Part shown: positions 15,314-24,013 of the stretch, one piece after another
Layout of the letters: every line of letters starts with the position of its first letter
Position numbering within the stretch: position 1 is the stretch's first letter
From: an uncultured Oscillospiraceae bacterium
Lineage (GTDB): Bacteria > Bacillota > Clostridia > Oscillospirales > Ruminococcaceae
Direction: 5' to 3'
Length of the DNA: 26,599 nt
NCBI GenBank assembly: GCA_910577365.1
Contig: CAJTMU010000029.1
Span: 1 to 26,599 of the forward strand
Notes under the pieces: generated by a model
What the model was told of the DNA's origin: nothing
What the model saw: only the letters and a program-made list of their open reading frames with translations
Database searches by the model: none
Made by a program: the position numbers and the translations under genes

Positions 15314-15590
15314 GCGACCGCGCAGGAATTTTTCCACGGGAGCCTGTGCGATACGAAGCGGAGTATCATGCGGGCGGGTCGCCGAAAAACATCAACAATG
15401 CGACCGCGCGGGAATTTTTCCGTGGGAGCCTGTGCGATACGAAGCGAAGCGGAGCGGAGTATCATGCGGGCGGGTCGCCGAAAAACATCAACAATGCGAC
15501 CGCGCAGGAATTTTTCCGCGGGAGCCTGTGCGATACGAGGCGAAGCGGAGTATCATGCGGGCGGGTCGCCGAAAAACATTTAAAATAAGA
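15314..15590 (+). repeat. Tandem array of three structured repeat units (R2a-c) upstream of gltX
   Basis: Three near-identical units begin at 15314, 15400 and 15496, with lengths of about 86, 96 and 84 bases. Each has the left flank GCGACCGCGC-GGAATTTTTCC and GGGAGCC, an inner hairpin (GATAC...GTATC plus weaker outer pairs), and the right flank GGGCGGGTCGCCGAAAAACAT. Unit lengths differ through a pentamer of the type GRRGC in the hairpin loop: two, four and three copies in units a, b and c. The third unit ends about 20 bases before the gltX start codon. Flanks and layout match copies R1, R3 and R4. Confidence 0.8.
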
Positions 15591-15606
15591 AAGGGAGAAC
15601 AAGATA

Positions 15607-17061
15607 ATGAATACTGTAAGAACCCGCTTTGCGCCCAGCCCCACGGGCTATATGCACATAGGAAATCTGCGCACGGCGCTTTACACCTATCTTCTTGCGA
15701 AGAAAAACGGCGGAAAGTTTATTCTAAGGATAGAGGACACGGACAGAGAGCGCTATGTCGAGGGCGCGGTGGACGTTATATATAAGACTTTGCGTGACTG
15801 CGGGCTTAACTGGGACGAGGGTCCCGATGTGGGGGGCGATTACGGTCCTTACGTTCAGAGCGAGCGCATGGGAATGTTCAGGGAATACGCGGAGAAGCTG
15901 GTGGAAAGCGGTCATGCCTATCGCTGCTTCTGCACCAAAGAGCGTCTTGAGGAGCTGAGCGCAGTTCAGAAAGCCAGCAATATCTCTCCTATGTACGACC
16001 GCCACTGCCGCAATCTCTCAAAGGAGGAGATAGAGGCTAATCTGGCGGCTGGAGTGCCTTACGTTATCAGACAGGCTATCCCGACCGAGGGAAGCACTAC
16101 ATTCCATGATGAGATATACGGCGATATTACGGTGGAAAATTCCATACTGGACGATCAGGTGCTTATCAAGCAGGACGGAATGCCGACCTATAATTTTGCG
16201 AACGTTGTGGACGACCATACAATGGCTATAACCCATGTCGTAAGGGGTAACGAGTATCTTTCCTCCGCGCCGAAGTATGAGCTGTTGTACAAGGCGTTCG
16301 GCTGGGAATCTCCCATATATGTTCATGTTGAGCATATTATGAAAGACGCGCAGCATAAGCTGGCGAAGCGTGACGGCGACGCTTCTTTTCAGGATCTGCT
16401 GGATAAGGGCTATATGACGGAAGCCATATTGAATTATATCCTGCTGCTGGGCTGGGCGCCCAAGGGCGAAAAAGAGATATTCACGCTGGAGGAAATGATA
16501 GAGGAGTTCGGTCTTGACGGCATCTCCAAGTCTCCCGCGATATTCGATCCGCAGAAGCTCAAGGCGATAAACGCGCATTATGTAAGAGCGCTTTCCGCGG
16601 AGGAATTTGCGAAGACAGCCGTACCCTATATCAGGCAGACATGCAAGCGCGGCGATATCGACATGGAGCTGCTGTGCAGTGTCTTGCAGCCCCGCGCGGA
16701 GCTGTTCACCGATATACCCGAGCAGGTGGACTTTATAGACAGCCTGCCCGAATATGATATCGCACTGTATAATAACAAGAAGATGAAGACTAATGCCGAG
16801 ACCTCGCTTGACGCGCTGAAGAAAATACTTCCCGTACTTGAGGGACTGGAGGATTTCACGCAGGAGAGCGTTCACGACGAACTTTTCAGGCTGATAGAGC
16901 GCGAGGGAGTAAAGAACGGCGTGATACTGTTCCCGCTGCGCGTCGCGTTGAGCGGAAAGCAATTCACTCCCGGCGGAGGCGTGGAGCTTGCGGTAATTCT
17001 CGGCAAGCAGGACAGCCTTGCGCGTATCAAAAAGGGAATCGAGCTTTTAGAGAATGTATAG
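15607..17061 (+). CDS. gltX: Glutamate--tRNA ligase
   Basis: The product is 484 residues, normal for bacterial GluRS. The class I signature FAPSPTGYMHIGNLRTALY holds the HIGH variant HIGN at residues 17-20. The KMSKS-equivalent loop reads KLAKRDGDASFQDL near residue 250. FILRIEDTDRERYVEGAV and GMPTYNFANVVDDHTMAITHVVRG place it in the GluRS rather than GlnRS group. It charges tRNA-Glu, and in Clostridia often also tRNA-Gln, with glutamate; in the latter case GatCAB amidates it. The ATG follows AAAGGGAG. It is separated from ribF by the repeat array, so it probably has its own expression unit, but no promoter is obvious in that array. Confidence 0.96.
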   Translation: MNTVRTRFAPSPTGYMHIGNLRTALYTYLLAKKNGGKFILRIEDTDRERYVEGAVDVIYKTLRDCGLNWDEGPDVGGDYGPYVQSERMGMFREYAEKLVESGHAYRCFCTKERLEELSAVQKASNISPMYDRHCRNLSKEEIEANLAAGVPYVIRQAIPTEGSTTFHDEIYGDITVENSILDDQVLIKQDGMPTYNFANVVDDHTMAITHVVRGNEYLSSAPKYELLYKAFGWESPIYVHVEHIMKDAQHKLAKRDGDASFQDLLDKGYMTEAILNYILLLGWAPKGEKEIFTLEEMIEEFGLDGISKSPAIFDPQKLKAINAHYVRALSAEEFAKTAVPYIRQTCKRGDIDMELLCSVLQPRAELFTDIPEQVDFIDSLPEYDIALYNNKKMKTNAETSLDALKKILPVLEGLEDFTQESVHDELFRLIEREGVKNGVILFPLRVALSGKQFTPGGGVELAVILGKQDSLARIKKGIELLENV

Positions 17062-17172
17062 ATATTTTTCAGAAAGGCTTCACTTTTTTATCACGGTCTG
17101 GCAGTAAAATTAAAGTGGATATTTGAGAGCTTACGGAGCAAAAAATGTGCGGGCAATGGGGCACGCAGATAT

Positions 17173-17262
17173 TGTGGGCGATGTGCCCACGCAGAAATTT
17201 TACACGAGAGCCTATGCTAAACGCAGCTGTGTAGCATAGGCGGGTCGCAAAATTTCAAATAA
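17173..17262 (+). repeat. Structured intergenic repeat, copy R3, upstream of the ABC operon
   Basis: A small GTGGGC/GCCCAC hairpin (17174-17190) is followed by the left flank GCAGAAATTTTACACGAGA and then a perfect 10-bp stem GCCTATGCTA (17210-17219) / TAGCATAGGC (17232-17241). The right flank GGGTCGCAAAATTTC pairs with GAAATTTT on the left. A partial duplicate of the 5' part (GGGCA...CACGCAGATATT) lies just before, at about 17150-17172. The copy ends about 17 bases before the ABC ATPase start, adjacent to its ribosome binding site. Confidence 0.7.
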
Positions 17263-17278
17263 AAATCAGGAGGAAATG

Positions 17279-18244
17279 ATGATCGAGGTTAAAAATCTCT
17301 GTAAAAATTACGGAAACAAACAGGCTGTTGATAATATCAGCTTTTCTGCGGCAGAGAGCGAGATACTGGGCTTTCTCGGACCGAACGGTGCGGGAAAATC
17401 CACCACAATGAATATACTTACGGGATATCTTTCGTCATCTGGCGGCGAAGCGCTGATAAACGGCGTGGATATACTGGAAGACCCCGTCGCGGCAAAAAAG
17501 GACATCGGGTATCTTCCCGAACAGCCGCCTTTGTATCTGGATATGACGGTAGACGAGTATCTCGGTTTCGTGTACTCGCTGAAAAAATGCAAATTGCCCA
17601 AAAAGTCGCACCTTGATGAGATATGCGGTCTGGTAAAGATAACTGACGTGCGCGGAAGAGTGATACGCAATCTCTCAAAGGGTTACCGCCAGCGTGTGGG
17701 GTTAGCTCAGGCACTTGTGGGAAACCCGAAGGTGCTGATACTGGACGAGCCTACGGTGGGTCTCGACCCGAAGCAGATAATAGAGATAAGAACGCTTATA
17801 AAGCGGCTCGGCAAAAACCACACGGTGATTTTGTCGTCGCATATATTGTCCGAGGTTCAGGCGGTCTGCGACAGGATAGTGGTCATAGACAAAGGCAAGC
17901 TTGTTGCGAACGACACTGCCGAGCACCTTTCACATAATCTTTCCGCCGACCATAAGCTCACCGTGCAGATTGAGGGACCAGCCAAGGAGGTGCAGTCGCT
18001 GCTGAACGGTATTCCGGATATGGTGGAGGTTCATATGAATCGCACCGTTGAGAAGAACGTTACGGAATTTGAGCTTAACGCCAAAGAGGGCGCGGATATC
18101 CGCCGCGAGGTGTTCAAGCGTATGGCGGCGCGGAATTATCCCATTCTGCTTATGCGCAGCAGCGAGCTTACATTGGAAGAGATATTCCTTAAGCTCACCA
18201 CAGGCGATTTTTACGGAAATATCGAGAACGGAGCGAAGAAATGA
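17279..18244 (+). CDS. ABC transporter ATP-binding protein, GldA-like
   Basis: The second of two adjacent ATGs (17279) is preferred because AGGAGG at 17268-17273 is then five bases away; this gives 321 residues. The nucleotide-binding domain shows Walker A GPNGAGKST (34-42), a Q-loop region near LPEQPPLY, the signature LSKGYRQRVGLAQAL, Walker B VLILDEPTVGLDP and the H-loop SSHIL. The C-terminal ~90 residues are the accessory region seen in CcmA/GldA-type exporters. It should drive the permease encoded next (18241), whose start overlaps this stop by four bases. The combination with a GldG-like protein and a DUF4340 protein downstream identifies a Gld-type exporter. The substrate is unknown. 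Gliding itself is not implied in this lineage. Confidence 0.92.
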   Translation: MIEVKNLCKNYGNKQAVDNISFSAAESEILGFLGPNGAGKSTTMNILTGYLSSSGGEALINGVDILEDPVAAKKDIGYLPEQPPLYLDMTVDEYLGFVYSLKKCKLPKKSHLDEICGLVKITDVRGRVIRNLSKGYRQRVGLAQALVGNPKVLILDEPTVGLDPKQIIEIRTLIKRLGKNHTVILSSHILSEVQAVCDRIVVIDKGKLVANDTAEHLSHNLSADHKLTVQIEGPAKEVQSLLNGIPDMVEVHMNRTVEKNVTEFELNAKEGADIRREVFKRMAARNYPILLMRSSELTLEEIFLKLTTGDFYGNIENGAKK

Positions 18245-18960
18245 CAGCGATACTGAAACGCGAATTTGCGTCTTATTTCACCTCGCCGCTTGGGTACGTC
18301 TATCTGGCGGTGTTTTACGGATTTTCGGGACTGTTTTTATGGCTTACCTGCCTTACCACGGGCGCGGCAAGCCTTTCAAGCACCTTTTTGTGGATGTTTT
18401 TTATAATGATGATACTTATCCCCGTGCTGACCATGCGTACCATGGCGGACGATAAGCGTCAGAAAACCGACCAGCTCACGCTGACAAGCCCAATCAGCCT
18501 TTTCGGGCTGGTTGCGGGAAAGTTTCTCGCGGCGTTTGCGATTTTCCTTATCGGAGCGCTGATATTGCTTATTTACGCGGTGTTTCTTTCCGTCGCGGTA
18601 GGCAACGCGGGCAACGTTTTCGGCTGGGCTTCGGTATGGGGCAATTTTGTCGGGATTATCCTGATGGGCGGCGTTTTTATTTCCGCGGGAATATTTATTT
18701 CGGGACTTACCGAAAATCAGATGATAGCCGCTATCGGAAGCATCGGTGCGAATATACTGCTTTGCCTTTTTGATATTATTTCGGGATACGTTCCGGTGCA
18801 GTGGCTGAGCGATATCATCAATTCGCTGTCGGTATTCTACAAGTATCGGGAGTTCACTTTCGGCATTTTCAGTCTTAAGAATATACTGTTTTTCTTAAGC
18901 CTTATTGTCATATTCAACTTCCTGACGATGCGCGTTATTGAGCGCCGCCGTTGGAGCTGA
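18241..18960 (+). CDS. ABC-2 type permease, GldF-like
   Basis: The product is 239 residues with six hydrophobic segments, at roughly 15-35, 50-70, 95-125, 130-160, 165-195 and 210-230. It starts with TAILKREFASYFTSPLGYVY, the N-terminal block typical of GldF/NosY-type permeases, and has TMRTMADDKRQKTDQLTLTSP after the second segment, which is also conserved in that group. It is the membrane partner of the ATPase before it (ATGA overlap at 18241-18244). It ends 16 bases before the GldG-like gene. It is expected in the cytoplasmic membrane. Confidence 0.9.
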   Translation: MTAILKREFASYFTSPLGYVYLAVFYGFSGLFLWLTCLTTGAASLSSTFLWMFFIMMILIPVLTMRTMADDKRQKTDQLTLTSPISLFGLVAGKFLAAFAIFLIGALILLIYAVFLSVAVGNAGNVFGWASVWGNFVGIILMGGVFISAGIFISGLTENQMIAAIGSIGANILLCLFDIISGYVPVQWLSDIINSLSVFYKYREFTFGIFSLKNILFFLSLIVIFNFLTMRVIERRRWS

Positions 18961-18976
18961 GAAAGGACGTGTATAA

Positions 18977-20569
18977 ATGAATAACGAAAAACTGACTGAA
19001 AATATGGAAGTTGAAGAGACCAAGGAAGCCGATACCGCGGCGATTGCGGAGAGCGTTTCTGAAAAGGACGGCTCCAAACCCGAAAAGCCGCGCAAAGGCA
19101 GAAAATTCAATGTTCGCTCATTCAAGCGCGGGACAATGTCGATTGTGCTTACGGTGGTATTTATCGCGGCGGTTGTGGTCGTGAACGTTATTGTGGGCTT
19201 GGTTTCGGAGCGTTTCGATACCACGGCTGACCTTACGGATTCGGGCATATATTCGCTTGAGGAGAACACCGAAAAATATCTTGCGGAGCAGCTTACAAGT
19301 GACGTGAGCTTTACGGTACTCACACCAGAAACGGAGTTTGAGTCACGCAACACAGCATATAAGCAGATAAACGAGCTGCTTAAGAAAATGGAGATGTCAA
19401 GTCCGCATATATCTTTGAGTTATCTTGACCTGAACCAGAATCCTAACTATACGTCGCAGTTCAAATCCGAAACTCTTGCAGCGGATTATATCGTTGTGGA
19501 GAGCGCCGCGACGGGCAGACACAGGATAATCAGCCCGACAGAGTATTTCCTTTTCAATGAGGAATATCTGTATTATTACGGCAGACAAATTGTTGAAGGC
19601 TCCAATATTGAGCAGGCTGCCGTATCGGCTATGATGTATGTATCCAACGAGGACTTGGTGAGAGTTGCATTCACCGAGGGCTATGGTGAGCAGGACAGCT
19701 CCGCGCTTCAGACGCTGCTTACAAGAAACGGCTATGAGGTGGAGCAGCTTAATTTAACCACAACCGGAGAGATCGACAGTGATATAGATTTTGTTGTGAT
19801 GTTTGCGCCTGCCATGGACGTGGATAACGAGCACCTTGCCAAGCTGGACAGATTCCTTGACAACGGCGGCGCATTCGGCAAAAATCTGCTTTATTTTGCC
19901 TCCACGGAGCAGCCGCAGACCCCCAACATAGAGGAGTTCCTCAACGACTGGGGTCTGTCCATAGGCTATTCCGTTGTGGGGCAGAGCGATATGAACTATC
20001 TTATCAGTCAATACACTGCATACGCGCATCTGCAGCAAATATGCGATACTCCTTACGCAGGCAACACCTACGGCTCACAGCTGTATTATTACGGCGCCAA
20101 TATGCGCCCCATCACGCAGATTTGGGGTGATGATTCCCGCGGTGGTGTGGAGCAGGAAGTGCTTATCAAGACCTACGACAACGCTTTCCTTTACCCGTTG
20201 GATACAGATGGGGAATTTGACATCGACACCGCGGAAAGCGGAGTGTTCAATGACGCTATTGCGGCATACAGAGTGCATTCCACTACACAGGAGTTAAGCA
20301 CCGTTGCGGCATTCGGCTCATATCAGATGGCTGACGCAAGCTTTATGTCCATGAGCAACGGCAGCAACGCTGATTTCTTTATCAATATGTTTAACTTTAT
20401 TTCCGGCAAGGAGGACAGCATCACCATCAAGTCCAAGTCCTTCAGCAATGTTACTTTCGACATGAACGTGCAGACTTCCACCGTTCTTGGTATAGTGCTG
20501 TGCATCGTCGTGCCGGTTGTTGTAATTGTGCTGGGTATCGTTATCTGGGTACGCAGGAGGCACAGATAA
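18977..20569 (+). CDS. GldG-like ABC-exporter auxiliary membrane protein
   Basis: The product is 530 residues. The N-terminal ~50 residues are acidic then basic and cytoplasmic. A membrane helix follows at about 54-77 (SIVLTVVFIAAVVVVNVIVGL). A large extracytoplasmic region then runs to a second helix near the C-terminus (about 503-524), which ends in the basic RRRHR. The block RFDTTADLTDSGIYSLEENTEKYL is characteristic of the GldG/ABC_transp_aux family (normally DLTxxKxYSLSxxT). ATG 18977 follows GAAAGGA. In Bacteroidetes, GldG works with GldA and GldF in an exporter. In Clostridia the same trio occurs without gliding, and its role is not established. The stop codon abuts the start of the next gene. 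Confidence 0.85.
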   Translation: MNNEKLTENMEVEETKEADTAAIAESVSEKDGSKPEKPRKGRKFNVRSFKRGTMSIVLTVVFIAAVVVVNVIVGLVSERFDTTADLTDSGIYSLEENTEKYLAEQLTSDVSFTVLTPETEFESRNTAYKQINELLKKMEMSSPHISLSYLDLNQNPNYTSQFKSETLAADYIVVESAATGRHRIISPTEYFLFNEEYLYYYGRQIVEGSNIEQAAVSAMMYVSNEDLVRVAFTEGYGEQDSSALQTLLTRNGYEVEQLNLTTTGEIDSDIDFVVMFAPAMDVDNEHLAKLDRFLDNGGAFGKNLLYFASTEQPQTPNIEEFLNDWGLSIGYSVVGQSDMNYLISQYTAYAHLQQICDTPYAGNTYGSQLYYYGANMRPITQIWGDDSRGGVEQEVLIKTYDNAFLYPLDTDGEFDIDTAESGVFNDAIAAYRVHSTTQELSTVAAFGSYQMADASFMSMSNGSNADFFINMFNFISGKEDSITIKSKSFSNVTFDMNVQTSTVLGIVLCIVVPVVVIVLGIVIWVRRRHR

Positions 20570-22120
20570 ATGAAATTGTCAAAATCAACAAAAACGGTTA
20601 TTATAGCGGCGGGCGTGCTGCTTGTGCTGGGCGTGCTGCTGATGGTGCTGCTGCTGACCAAGCCCACGGAGAATGGCGAATCTGAGGAATCTTCGTCCGT
20701 TCCCGACACCTCCGTTACGGTTACCGATAAAGAGCCGGAGGATGTGCAGTCCCTTACCGTGAAGAACGATAACGGAGAGTTTACGCTTGACCGTGCGGAG
20801 CGCGTAGTCACATCTACCGACGAGGAGGGAAATATATCTTCCGAAACGAAGGTATACTGGACAAGCGAAGAGCTTCTGGGTGTTTCGCCCAGCGATACGT
20901 CAATAAGGGCGTTCGTCATTAATATGGCGGGGCTTTCCACAAAGGAGCTTGTGGAGGAAAACGCTGAGGACCTGGAAAAATATGGACTTGAAAATCCCGC
21001 GGCTCAGGTGGAGGTAAAGTTTACGGACGGAAGCTCCGCTTCGCTGTGCTTCGGCATAAAGAATCCAGCAGCGACTAACTATGCGTATTTCCGACTTGCG
21101 GATAGCCGCGACGTTCATCAGGTGAGCTATTATTCGGTTGGCAGCGCGTATAATGATATCAGGGATTTTGCGGCGCTTGCCATGACAGAGGGATATTCTC
21201 AGAACGACCCGAAAGAGCTGGATTATCTCATAATTGAGCGCAAGGATTTTGAAGAACCTGTGGAGATACGCTACATGTTCGACATTGCCGAGGCTGCGGA
21301 GGACGAGGACGCGATAATCACCACCTTCAACTCCCACCGTTTCATATCGCCAATAAATACAGAGGTGGATTCGATAAAGGGTCAGAGTCTGTGCTACGGC
21401 GTTTACGGGCTGTCCATGTCCTCTTGCCTCTCGATTGAGCAGACGGAAGAAAACATGGCAGAAGCGGGTCTGGACGACCCATACTGCAAGGTGACATTTA
21501 AATATGGAGGGAAACGCCGTGTGCTGCGGCTCGGCAACGAGATAGTTCAGGTTACCGAATCCGAGACCGAGGGCAATCCCGCTCTTACAACGGTAATCGG
21601 CTATTATGCCATGATAGAAGGCGTAGAGGGTATTTACGCGATAGACAAGGCAAGCGCACCATGGTATACCTTTACGCTCGACAACGTAATGAGCCGACGT
21701 CCGATATCACCTTATATTTACAGCGTGGACACGCTTGAGATAACCACCGATCAGGGAAGCTACCTCTTTAAGATAGAAGGCGATGCGGACAGCAACACCA
21801 TAACCTGCAACGGCGGGGAGGTAAAGGCGGATAATTTTAGAAAGCTGTATCAGTACCTTATTACCTCTATTGGCGAGGAGCTTTATTTCGAGGAGCAGGA
21901 AGAGCCGTTTATCACGCTTAAGTTCACCTATCGCGACGGCTATGAGGACACATACGGTACGACACAGGATGTGCTGGAGTTCTACCGCTCCGACGACCGA
22001 AAGAGCATAATTGCCGTAAACGGCACGGTACTTTTCAAGGTGCGCGAGGTCTACACTGACCGTCTGCTTTCAAATCTTCAGGCGGTTCTTGATGACGGCG
22101 AGGTGGAGCTGAACTTCTGA
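20570..22120 (+). CDS. DUF4340-domain protein of the Gld-type ABC operon
   Basis: The product is 516 residues. A single N-terminal membrane helix lies at about 8-29 (TVIIAAGVLLVLGVLLMVLLL). A Ser/Glu/Asp-rich linker follows, and then a long extracytoplasmic part with DUF4340 features: LEKYGLENPAAQVEVKFTDGSS near 130-150, AEAGLDDPYCKVTFKYGG near 295, and repeated beta-rich segments. DUF4340 proteins usually follow GldG-like genes and are thought to be part of the same envelope complex; their biochemical role is unknown. The ATG follows the previous stop with no gap, and AGGAGG lies inside the preceding gene. Translation of the two is therefore likely coupled. Confidence 0.85.
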   Translation: MKLSKSTKTVIIAAGVLLVLGVLLMVLLLTKPTENGESEESSSVPDTSVTVTDKEPEDVQSLTVKNDNGEFTLDRAERVVTSTDEEGNISSETKVYWTSEELLGVSPSDTSIRAFVINMAGLSTKELVEENAEDLEKYGLENPAAQVEVKFTDGSSASLCFGIKNPAATNYAYFRLADSRDVHQVSYYSVGSAYNDIRDFAALAMTEGYSQNDPKELDYLIIERKDFEEPVEIRYMFDIAEAAEDEDAIITTFNSHRFISPINTEVDSIKGQSLCYGVYGLSMSSCLSIEQTEENMAEAGLDDPYCKVTFKYGGKRRVLRLGNEIVQVTESETEGNPALTTVIGYYAMIEGVEGIYAIDKASAPWYTFTLDNVMSRRPISPYIYSVDTLEITTDQGSYLFKIEGDADSNTITCNGGEVKADNFRKLYQYLITSIGEELYFEEQEEPFITLKFTYRDGYEDTYGTTQDVLEFYRSDDRKSIIAVNGTVLFKVREVYTDRLLSNLQAVLDDGEVELNF

Positions 22121-22141
22121 TTTCACGCGGCGGTCAAAAAA

Positions 22142-22157
22142 TCCCCCTGACGGGGGA
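22142..22157 (+). promoter_or_regulatory. Short GC-rich hairpin before the small hypothetical gene
   Basis: TCCCCC (22142-22147) pairs with GGGGGA (22152-22157) across a TGAC loop. It is not followed by a T-run, so it is more likely a processing or stabilising hairpin than a terminator. Confidence 0.4.
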
Positions 22158-22181
22158 GCAGATATTAACGGAGGTATTACA

Positions 22182-22454
22182 ATGTCAGAGAGCAATTTTT
22201 TCTATTACAGAGGCTACCCGCTAATTCGCAGCGGTGACACTATCTTTTACGGCAGCGGCGGCGATGAGTATGCGGCAAGGCTTACCATAAAGGATACCCG
22301 CAAAATAAATGACCTCGACGTACCCAATAAGGTAATGGTTCAGCTAATCCCCAAAAATCCGCTTAATATGGGCAAGGCGAGAAAAGGTGAGTTTATCGGA
22401 TTGTACGAAGCACTGGACACCGCGCACGTTTGGATAACGGAAGCGATATTCTGA
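22182..22454 (+). CDS. Small hypothetical protein (90 residues)
   Basis: I do not recognise the family with confidence. The start is well supported by CGGAGG, eight bases before ATG 22182. Codon use resembles that of the neighbouring genes, and a terminator follows at 22464. The sequence is soluble-looking, with no signal peptide or membrane helix. It begins SESNFFYYRGYPLIRSGDTIFYG, has a DEYAARLTI strand, and continues with DVPNKVMVQLIPKN and a terminal EALDTAHVWITEAIF. The alternating pattern suggests a small all-beta fold. It is 61 bases after the DUF4340 gene, so it may belong to that operon or be a separate housekeeping gene. Confidence 0.75.
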   Translation: MSESNFFYYRGYPLIRSGDTIFYGSGGDEYAARLTIKDTRKINDLDVPNKVMVQLIPKNPLNMGKARKGEFIGLYEALDTAHVWITEAIF

Positions 22455-22463
22455 ATATTGACG

Positions 22464-22500
22464 CCCCCGAGCCGTGATACGGTTCGGGGGTGCTTCGTTT
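22464..22500. terminator. Bidirectional terminator between the small hypothetical gene and cca
   Basis: CCCCCGAGCCG (22464-22474) pairs with CGGTTCGGGGG (22480-22490) over a TGATA loop (11 bp, one G-U). A T-rich stretch follows on the plus strand. The genes converge here, and the minus-strand cca stop lies at 22499, so it can serve both. Confidence 0.75.
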
Positions 22501-24013
22501 ATTTTTTCTTTTTTGAGAATATCGGCTCGTTTCTGCGGCTCTTTTCGCGTTCACGCTGTGCCTTAAGCCGCTGCTCACGCTCGGCAGCAAGCTGCTCCAG
22601 TTTGTTTTTGCTGCGCTCCGCCATGTCCAGAAGCATAAGCTTGTTGTTGAACGATGGCTTATCCAGCACAATCTCAAACAGCACGTTTATAAGCTCCTCC
22701 GCTTCGCGTTCGCTGTTCACCAGCCGACGTTCGGTCAAATCGCGCTTAGTCACTGCAAGCTGTCTTATATCGTAGCATTCACCTGTGTCCAGAATCTCGT
22801 TCAGCGCTGTCAGCGCACCGCGCAGCCGCTTTACATCGGCAGTTTCAGCGTCCTCCTTTTTAGCGCGGTTGTCCGCTATTTCGCACTGCAAAAGCCGCTT
22901 CAGATCCTCCGCACCAAGCTCCCTTATTAACGCCTTAAGCTCCTTGCGGTCATCGGGGATATCTACATCGTGGTGGAATACAAGCCAGCTTATCTCTTCA
23001 GAAAGCTCCCTTTCAAATTCCAGCCGCCTCATGATACCTTCCGCCAGCAGCCGTCCACGCTCCGCGTGACCTCTGAAATGCCCGTTCCCCTTGCTGTCAA
23101 GTGAAAAACAGTCTGGCTTTCCCAAATCGTGAAACAGCATTGCAAATCGTATGGCAGGCTCAGGCAGAGCAAATCCCACAGAACGCGCGATATGTTCCCA
23201 CACATCGAAATCATGGTATTCCGAGTGCTGATTAAAGCCCATGCACGGCTCTATTTCGGGCAATACATACTTTAAAATATTTCCATATCTCTCAAGAACT
23301 CTTGCCGCGAATTTTCCCATAACGATACGCGAAAGCTCATCAAATATCCTACCCGATTCCGCGTATTCAAAGCAGCTGACATTCTGCTGCATTGCGGCTT
23401 GTGTGGCTTCGTCTATCTCATATTCGTCCTCAGCGCAGTAGCGTATAGCCTGAAGCAGTCTCCACGGTGCTATGGTGAAGCTGCGCGACATATCATAGTA
23501 GCTTTCCGCATCGGATTCACCGCTGCGGTTTTTGCGCTCCTCGCGGCTTTTCTTTTCGTCCTTTGCGCTAAGCGTGACAGTTTCACCGATAGCAACGACA
23601 CGCTTGATATCTCCCGTAAGGCAGCTTTTTCCGCCGTATGGATCTATAAGCCCCGTCCGCGGAGAGTACGCCATCGCGTTCATTGTGAACCCTCGGCGGA
23701 ACAGATCGGTTTCAAGGTCCTGTGCGTACATAACCCTGTTCCCGACGACTTCCCGACGGTAGGGCGATACCTGTATGATCATTCCAACCACAGTAACAAG
23801 TATCTCGCCGCGCTGCATTCCCTCGTCGGAGATGCGATAATCCCTGAAAGCGAACAGTATGTCGTTTATCTCTGCGTTTGTCACTATATCAAAGTCCTGC
23901 GGGCTGTTTCCCAGTATAAGCTCCCTGACGCACGCGCCCACTATATACGCGTCAAATCCCGCGTTTTCAAGCTGCTCTATCGCCTCATTCACGGGCTGTG
24001 GTAAGATGATCAT
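22499..24013 (-). CDS. cca: CCA-adding enzyme (tRNA nucleotidyltransferase) with HD domain
   Basis: The start at 24013 is chosen because AGGAGGAAATT lies directly before this ATG; a longer frame from 24088 has no ribosome binding site. The product is 504 residues. The nucleotidyltransferase head carries IVGACVRELILGNSPQDFDIVTNA, with GA in place of the usual GG, Glu in place of the usual Arg-Asp, and the DFD metal-binding pair. Then come GMIIQVSPYRRE, the LFRRGFTMNAMAYSPRTGLIDPYGG block and the arm-domain FxxAPWRLLQAIRYCAE. An HD domain follows (MLFHDLGKPDCF, GHAERG). It repairs or synthesises the 3' CCA end of tRNAs in the cytoplasm. Two oddities are a charged, Ser-rich insertion after TVTLSAKDEKK (about 145-170) and a basic coiled-coil tail ending in KKKK. 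Confidence 0.88.
   Translation of the reverse strand: MIILPQPVNEAIEQLENAGFDAYIVGACVRELILGNSPQDFDIVTNAEINDILFAFRDYRISDEGMQRGEILVTVVGMIIQVSPYRREVVGNRVMYAQDLETDLFRRGFTMNAMAYSPRTGLIDPYGGKSCLTGDIKRVVAIGETVTLSAKDEKKSREERKNRSGESDAESYYDMSRSFTIAPWRLLQAIRYCAEDEYEIDEATQAAMQQNVSCFEYAESGRIFDELSRIVMGKFAARVLERYGNILKYVLPEIEPCMGFNQHSEYHDFDVWEHIARSVGFALPEPAIRFAMLFHDLGKPDCFSLDSKGNGHFRGHAERGRLLAEGIMRRLEFERELSEEISWLVFHHDVDIPDDRKELKALIRELGAEDLKRLLQCEIADNRAKKEDAETADVKRLRGALTALNEILDTGECYDIRQLAVTKRDLTERRLVNSEREAEELINVLFEIVLDKPSFNNKLMLLDMAERSKNKLEQLAAEREQRLKAQREREKSRRNEPIFSKKKK

Noticed and set aside
15314..15590. A CRISPR array
   Set aside because: The units are nearly identical throughout, with no unique spacers of constant length.
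15312..15785. Plus-strand frames through the repeat array before gltX
   Set aside because: They arise because the repeat has few stops. The peptide simply repeats the DNA units, and the frame then runs into gltX out of frame.
16018..16962. A 314-residue minus-strand frame opposite gltX
   Set aside because: gltX is certain on the plus strand, and the antisense frame shows no domain motif.
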